The notes beneath the pieces were generated by a model, which saw only the letters and a list, made by a program, of their open reading frames with translations, made no database searches and had not been told where the DNA came from. Below are positions 62,110 through 64,000 of a DNA stretch of 64,000 nucleotides, piece by piece (within the stretch, counting starts at the first letter, position 1; every line of letters starts with the position of its first letter). Both the position numbers and the translations under genes were made by a program. The stretch comes from Clostridiales bacterium. Lineage in GTDB: Bacteria; Bacillota; Clostridia; Oscillospirales; Acutalibacteraceae. The DNA is taken from NCBI GenBank assembly GCA_022801595.1, contig JAAWSO010000007.1, positions 16,123 to 80,122 on the forward strand. Reading direction: 5' to 3'.

Positions 62110-62193
62110 TTGACAACGGAGACATTTTATGATAATGTAAAAAAATAATGAGATAAATGGGTGCTGTGAATTAAATTCACAGTACCCATTTTT
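62110..62193 (+). promoter_or_regulatory. Promoter and terminator-like leader of permease gene
   Basis: TTGACA (62110-62115), 17-base spacer, TAATGT (62133-62138). About 16 bases later an 18-bp stem AAATGGGTGCTGTGAATT (62155-62172) / 62174-62191 ends in a T-run. A terminator this close to the start would leave most transcripts about 50 bases long. Confidence 0.6.
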
Positions 62194-62223
62194 ACAATAT
62201 AGAAAGAGTATGGAGGAAATGTT

Positions 62224-63447
62224 TTGGTTTATTTCTACAGTTTAATAAAATCAAAAGTAAGGTTTTTGATCATAATTCCAATAATTATAATATTGTCTGT
62301 CCTTTCGTTTTCATTTGGAATCCAAATATTTACCGATATTCAAAAATATTCCAAAGTAAACGCGGATGGTTATTCCATGATAGATTTATTCAGTGAAGAA
62401 GAAGAACTCCAGGAGTTTTTTCGTGATGAACACTCCCTTTCGAAGATGAAAGAGATGTATCAACGGTGTAAAACCCAGTGGGATTCCTCTTATTATATTA
62501 TGACAGATCAGTCAATCATTGTCTCTGACTTACCGTTACCAAAAAAATTCGCACATGGATATGGTCAAATACCAGAGGATGATTTGATACAAACTTTTGT
62601 TCATAGCATACAAATGAATTCCTCTGCCATTGACGGATCTTCAATGAATTTGTTAGAAGGAAGGTTTTTTGAGAAAGAAGAATATGTTTATAAGGACAGT
62701 ACCCCGGTTCCTGTCCTGGTTGGATATGAATATAAAGATTATTTAAAAATCAACGATACCTTTGAGATTAATTATTTAGGAAAACCTCTCATGGTGAAAG
62801 TAGTCGGAATCTTGGAAGAAGGTGCATATTCTGCGAAATCACAATCCTTTCTTTTGGATTTGTATATGATTATGCCAGCATTAGAGTTCAATCAGGAACC
62901 GATCACAAAAGAAGAATATAGTTTTCAAATGAAAGTTTATTTGGGTCATACCAATGCATATGTATATTCTTCTTCCAGCGTTTTAGGCGTCCAAAATCGT
63001 TTAGATAAGATTTGCAAAGAAGTTGACATAAAACCATATATCATGGCGGGGGTAGCGCCGATTGATATCTTTCATCTTGGATATGCCAAAAGCAATCTCA
63101 TTCTTTTTCTGATATTGCCGATAGCACTATTGGTTCTTATCCTTGTCCTTTTCTCTTATTTAACATGGCGTAAACTGAGAAATATTCTTCCAAATCTGTC
63201 AATAAACCAAAAGTCTGATTATTTTAAATTAATTGTAGCAGTATATTTGGAAACGTTGCTTTGGGTTATCATCGCAGGCATTCTTTCCCTCATACTCAGC
63301 TTAACGATTCTCAGTTTTTTGTCTATCAATCTTTGGATTTTATTCGGAAGTTTACTTATTTTATGGATTTTTATCCCTCTGGTCTCCATATATAAATTAT
63401 TTCGAATGTTTCGAAGTCATTCATCGGTACCCCAAAGGAATGCTTGA
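62224..63447 (+). CDS. FtsX/MacB-like ABC-type permease, orphan
   Basis: 407 residues, TTG start seven bases after GGAGG. N-terminal membrane helix (LIIIPIIIILSVLSFSFGIQIF), an extracytoplasmic domain of about 240 residues with the MacB-core-like LLEGRFFEKEEYVY ... VPVLVGYEYKDYL ... LMVKVVGILEEGAYSA, and three C-terminal helices (LILFLILPIALLVLILVLFSY, TLLWVIIAGILSLILSL, LWILFGSLLILWIFIPLV). That is the FtsX/MacB layout. No ATPase partner is near. The gene is clearly more AT-rich than its neighbours, suggesting transfer. Next gene starts 78 bases on. Confidence 0.7.
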   Translation: MVYFYSLIKSKVRFLIIIPIIIILSVLSFSFGIQIFTDIQKYSKVNADGYSMIDLFSEEEELQEFFRDEHSLSKMKEMYQRCKTQWDSSYYIMTDQSIIVSDLPLPKKFAHGYGQIPEDDLIQTFVHSIQMNSSAIDGSSMNLLEGRFFEKEEYVYKDSTPVPVLVGYEYKDYLKINDTFEINYLGKPLMVKVVGILEEGAYSAKSQSFLLDLYMIMPALEFNQEPITKEEYSFQMKVYLGHTNAYVYSSSSVLGVQNRLDKICKEVDIKPYIMAGVAPIDIFHLGYAKSNLILFLILPIALLVLILVLFSYLTWRKLRNILPNLSINQKSDYFKLIVAVYLETLLWVIIAGILSLILSLTILSFLSINLWILFGSLLILWIFIPLVSIYKLFRMFRSHSSVPQRNA

Positions 63448-63524
63448 AAAATGGAAAAAGAGCCGGAATTCTCCAGCACATAAGCGCGCCCTTTTCGGAA
63501 AGAATACGTTCCGAGGTGAAAAAA

Positions 63525-63881
63525 ATGCAATTTGTGATAGCCTTTGTAGTTGGCGGACTGATTTGTGTGATCGGCCAACTGTTGATTGATTTTACAAAGC
63601 TGACTCCAGCGCGGATTTTGGTGACTTTTGTCACCTTGGGCGTGGCGCTGACCGCCATTGGAGTGTATGAGCCCTTGGTAGATTTTGCCGGCGCTGGCGC
63701 AACCGTCCCGCTCACTGGCTTCGGTTATACCCTAGCCATGGGTGTGCGGGAGGCTGTGCAGGATTTCGGCTGGATTGGAATTTTTACCGGCGGGCTCACC
63801 GCCGCCGCCGCTGGCATTGCCGCGGCGGTTGGCTTCGGTTATTTAGCTGCGCTGTGTTCCCGCTCGGGAGACAAGGCTTAG
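63525..63881 (+). CDS. spoVAE: Stage V sporulation protein AE
   Basis: 118 residues, four hydrophobic stretches (FVIAFVVGGLICVIGQLLIDF, ARILVTFVTLGVALTAIGVY, GFGYTLAMGVREAVQDFGWI, IFTGGLTAAAAGIAAAVGFGY). SpoVAE with SpoVAC and SpoVAD forms the dipicolinate uptake channel of the spore. ATG 63525 follows GAGGTGA; upstream in-frame residues are not part of the family. spoVAC and spoVAD are not upstream as usual; an AT-rich permease gene stands there instead. Confidence 0.93.
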   Translation: MQFVIAFVVGGLICVIGQLLIDFTKLTPARILVTFVTLGVALTAIGVYEPLVDFAGAGATVPLTGFGYTLAMGVREAVQDFGWIGIFTGGLTAAAAGIAAAVGFGYLAALCSRSGDKA

Positions 63882-63945
63882 AAAAAGGCATAGCAAAGCT
63901 TTGCCCCTGCTCAAAGCCTGCCAGAGCGGACAATAAAATAGACGC

Positions 63946-63996
63946 AAAGAGGAAGGACGCTGTTTCAGATATTCTGTGCAGGGTCCTCTTTTGTTT
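63946..63996 (+). terminator. Probable terminator of spoVAE
   Basis: AAAGAGGA (63946-63953) pairs with TCCTCTTT (63984-63991) around a 30-base loop, then TGTTTG. The gap 63882-63945 holds no gene. Confidence 0.55.
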
Positions 63997-64000
63997 GCGG

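Noticed and set aside
1..64000. CRISPR arrays, insertion sequences, prophage or integrase genes
   Set aside because: No regular spacer repeats and no transposase, integrase or phage structural protein was found on either strand.

Overview
The window looks like a chromosome segment of a spore-forming member of the Clostridia, most likely an Oscillospiraceae/Ruminococcaceae-type Firmicute. The basis is the Gram-positive gene orders (rimP-nusA-ylxR-ylxQ-infB-rbfA-nrnA-truB-ribF; maf-mreB-mreC-mreD-mrdA-minD; gpr-spoIIP-rpsT), sporulation genes (spoVT, spoIIP, gpr, spoVAE), strong AGGAGG-type ribosome sites with several TTG and GTG starts, and mixed moderate base composition. The assignment is inference from gene content; no rRNA gene is present.

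Left end (1-2.8 kb): a decayed XRE regulator coupled to a small ribbon-helix-helix gene, a 105-bp tandem duplication of a palindromic element, a small XRE regulator, a MecA-like adaptor preceded by an unexplained structured segment, and spoVT behind a plausible sigma-G promoter. 2.8-11.3 kb is the translation/transcription housekeeping operon from rimP to ribF, driven by a clear sigma-A promoter and closed by a bidirectional terminator. 11.4-14.0 kb holds two tandem FUSC-type membrane proteins on the minus strand. 14.2-17.1 kb has rpsO with its own leader and proBA, followed by an unusually hairpin-rich non-coding segment.

17.5-21.2 kb: a phosphohexomutase and a metallophosphoesterase (minus), then three small unknown genes behind a sequence that fits a sigma-E promoter; this is the best candidate for an undescribed, probably sporulation-linked system. 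21.4-28.6 kb: tRNA-Arg(CCG), then a TetR regulator divergent from a membrane-fusion / RND pump / TolC-like operon, an architecture usually tied to two membranes; a 28-codon ORF between pump and TolC-like gene is a copy of the start of the TolC-like gene.

28.7-44.9 kb: mpg, a small membrane protein, aspS-hisS, mgsA, minD without minC/minE, the elongasome genes, a frameshifted lipoprotein, a U32 peptidase and a ZapA-like protein with a long acidic/proline-rich tail. 45-50.1 kb: glycogen phosphorylase and a GH13 amylase-type enzyme, i.e. alpha-glucan use. 50.2-54.8 kb: tRNA-Arg(ACG), a chemoreceptor and cheV (convergent), a GNAT acetyltransferase and an XRE regulator.

55-64 kb: a SulP transporter with a structured leader, a lipoprotein, a Ser-rich membrane protein, spoIIP and gpr, rpsT, a 50-aa membrane peptide gene with a textbook sigma-A promoter, an AT-rich orphan FtsX/MacB-like permease, and an isolated spoVAE. 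A recurring motif is promoter followed at once by a terminator-like hairpin and then the gene (rimP, GH13, Ser-rich protein, permease), which may mean leader attenuation. No CRISPR array, insertion sequence, prophage, rRNA or T-box was found.
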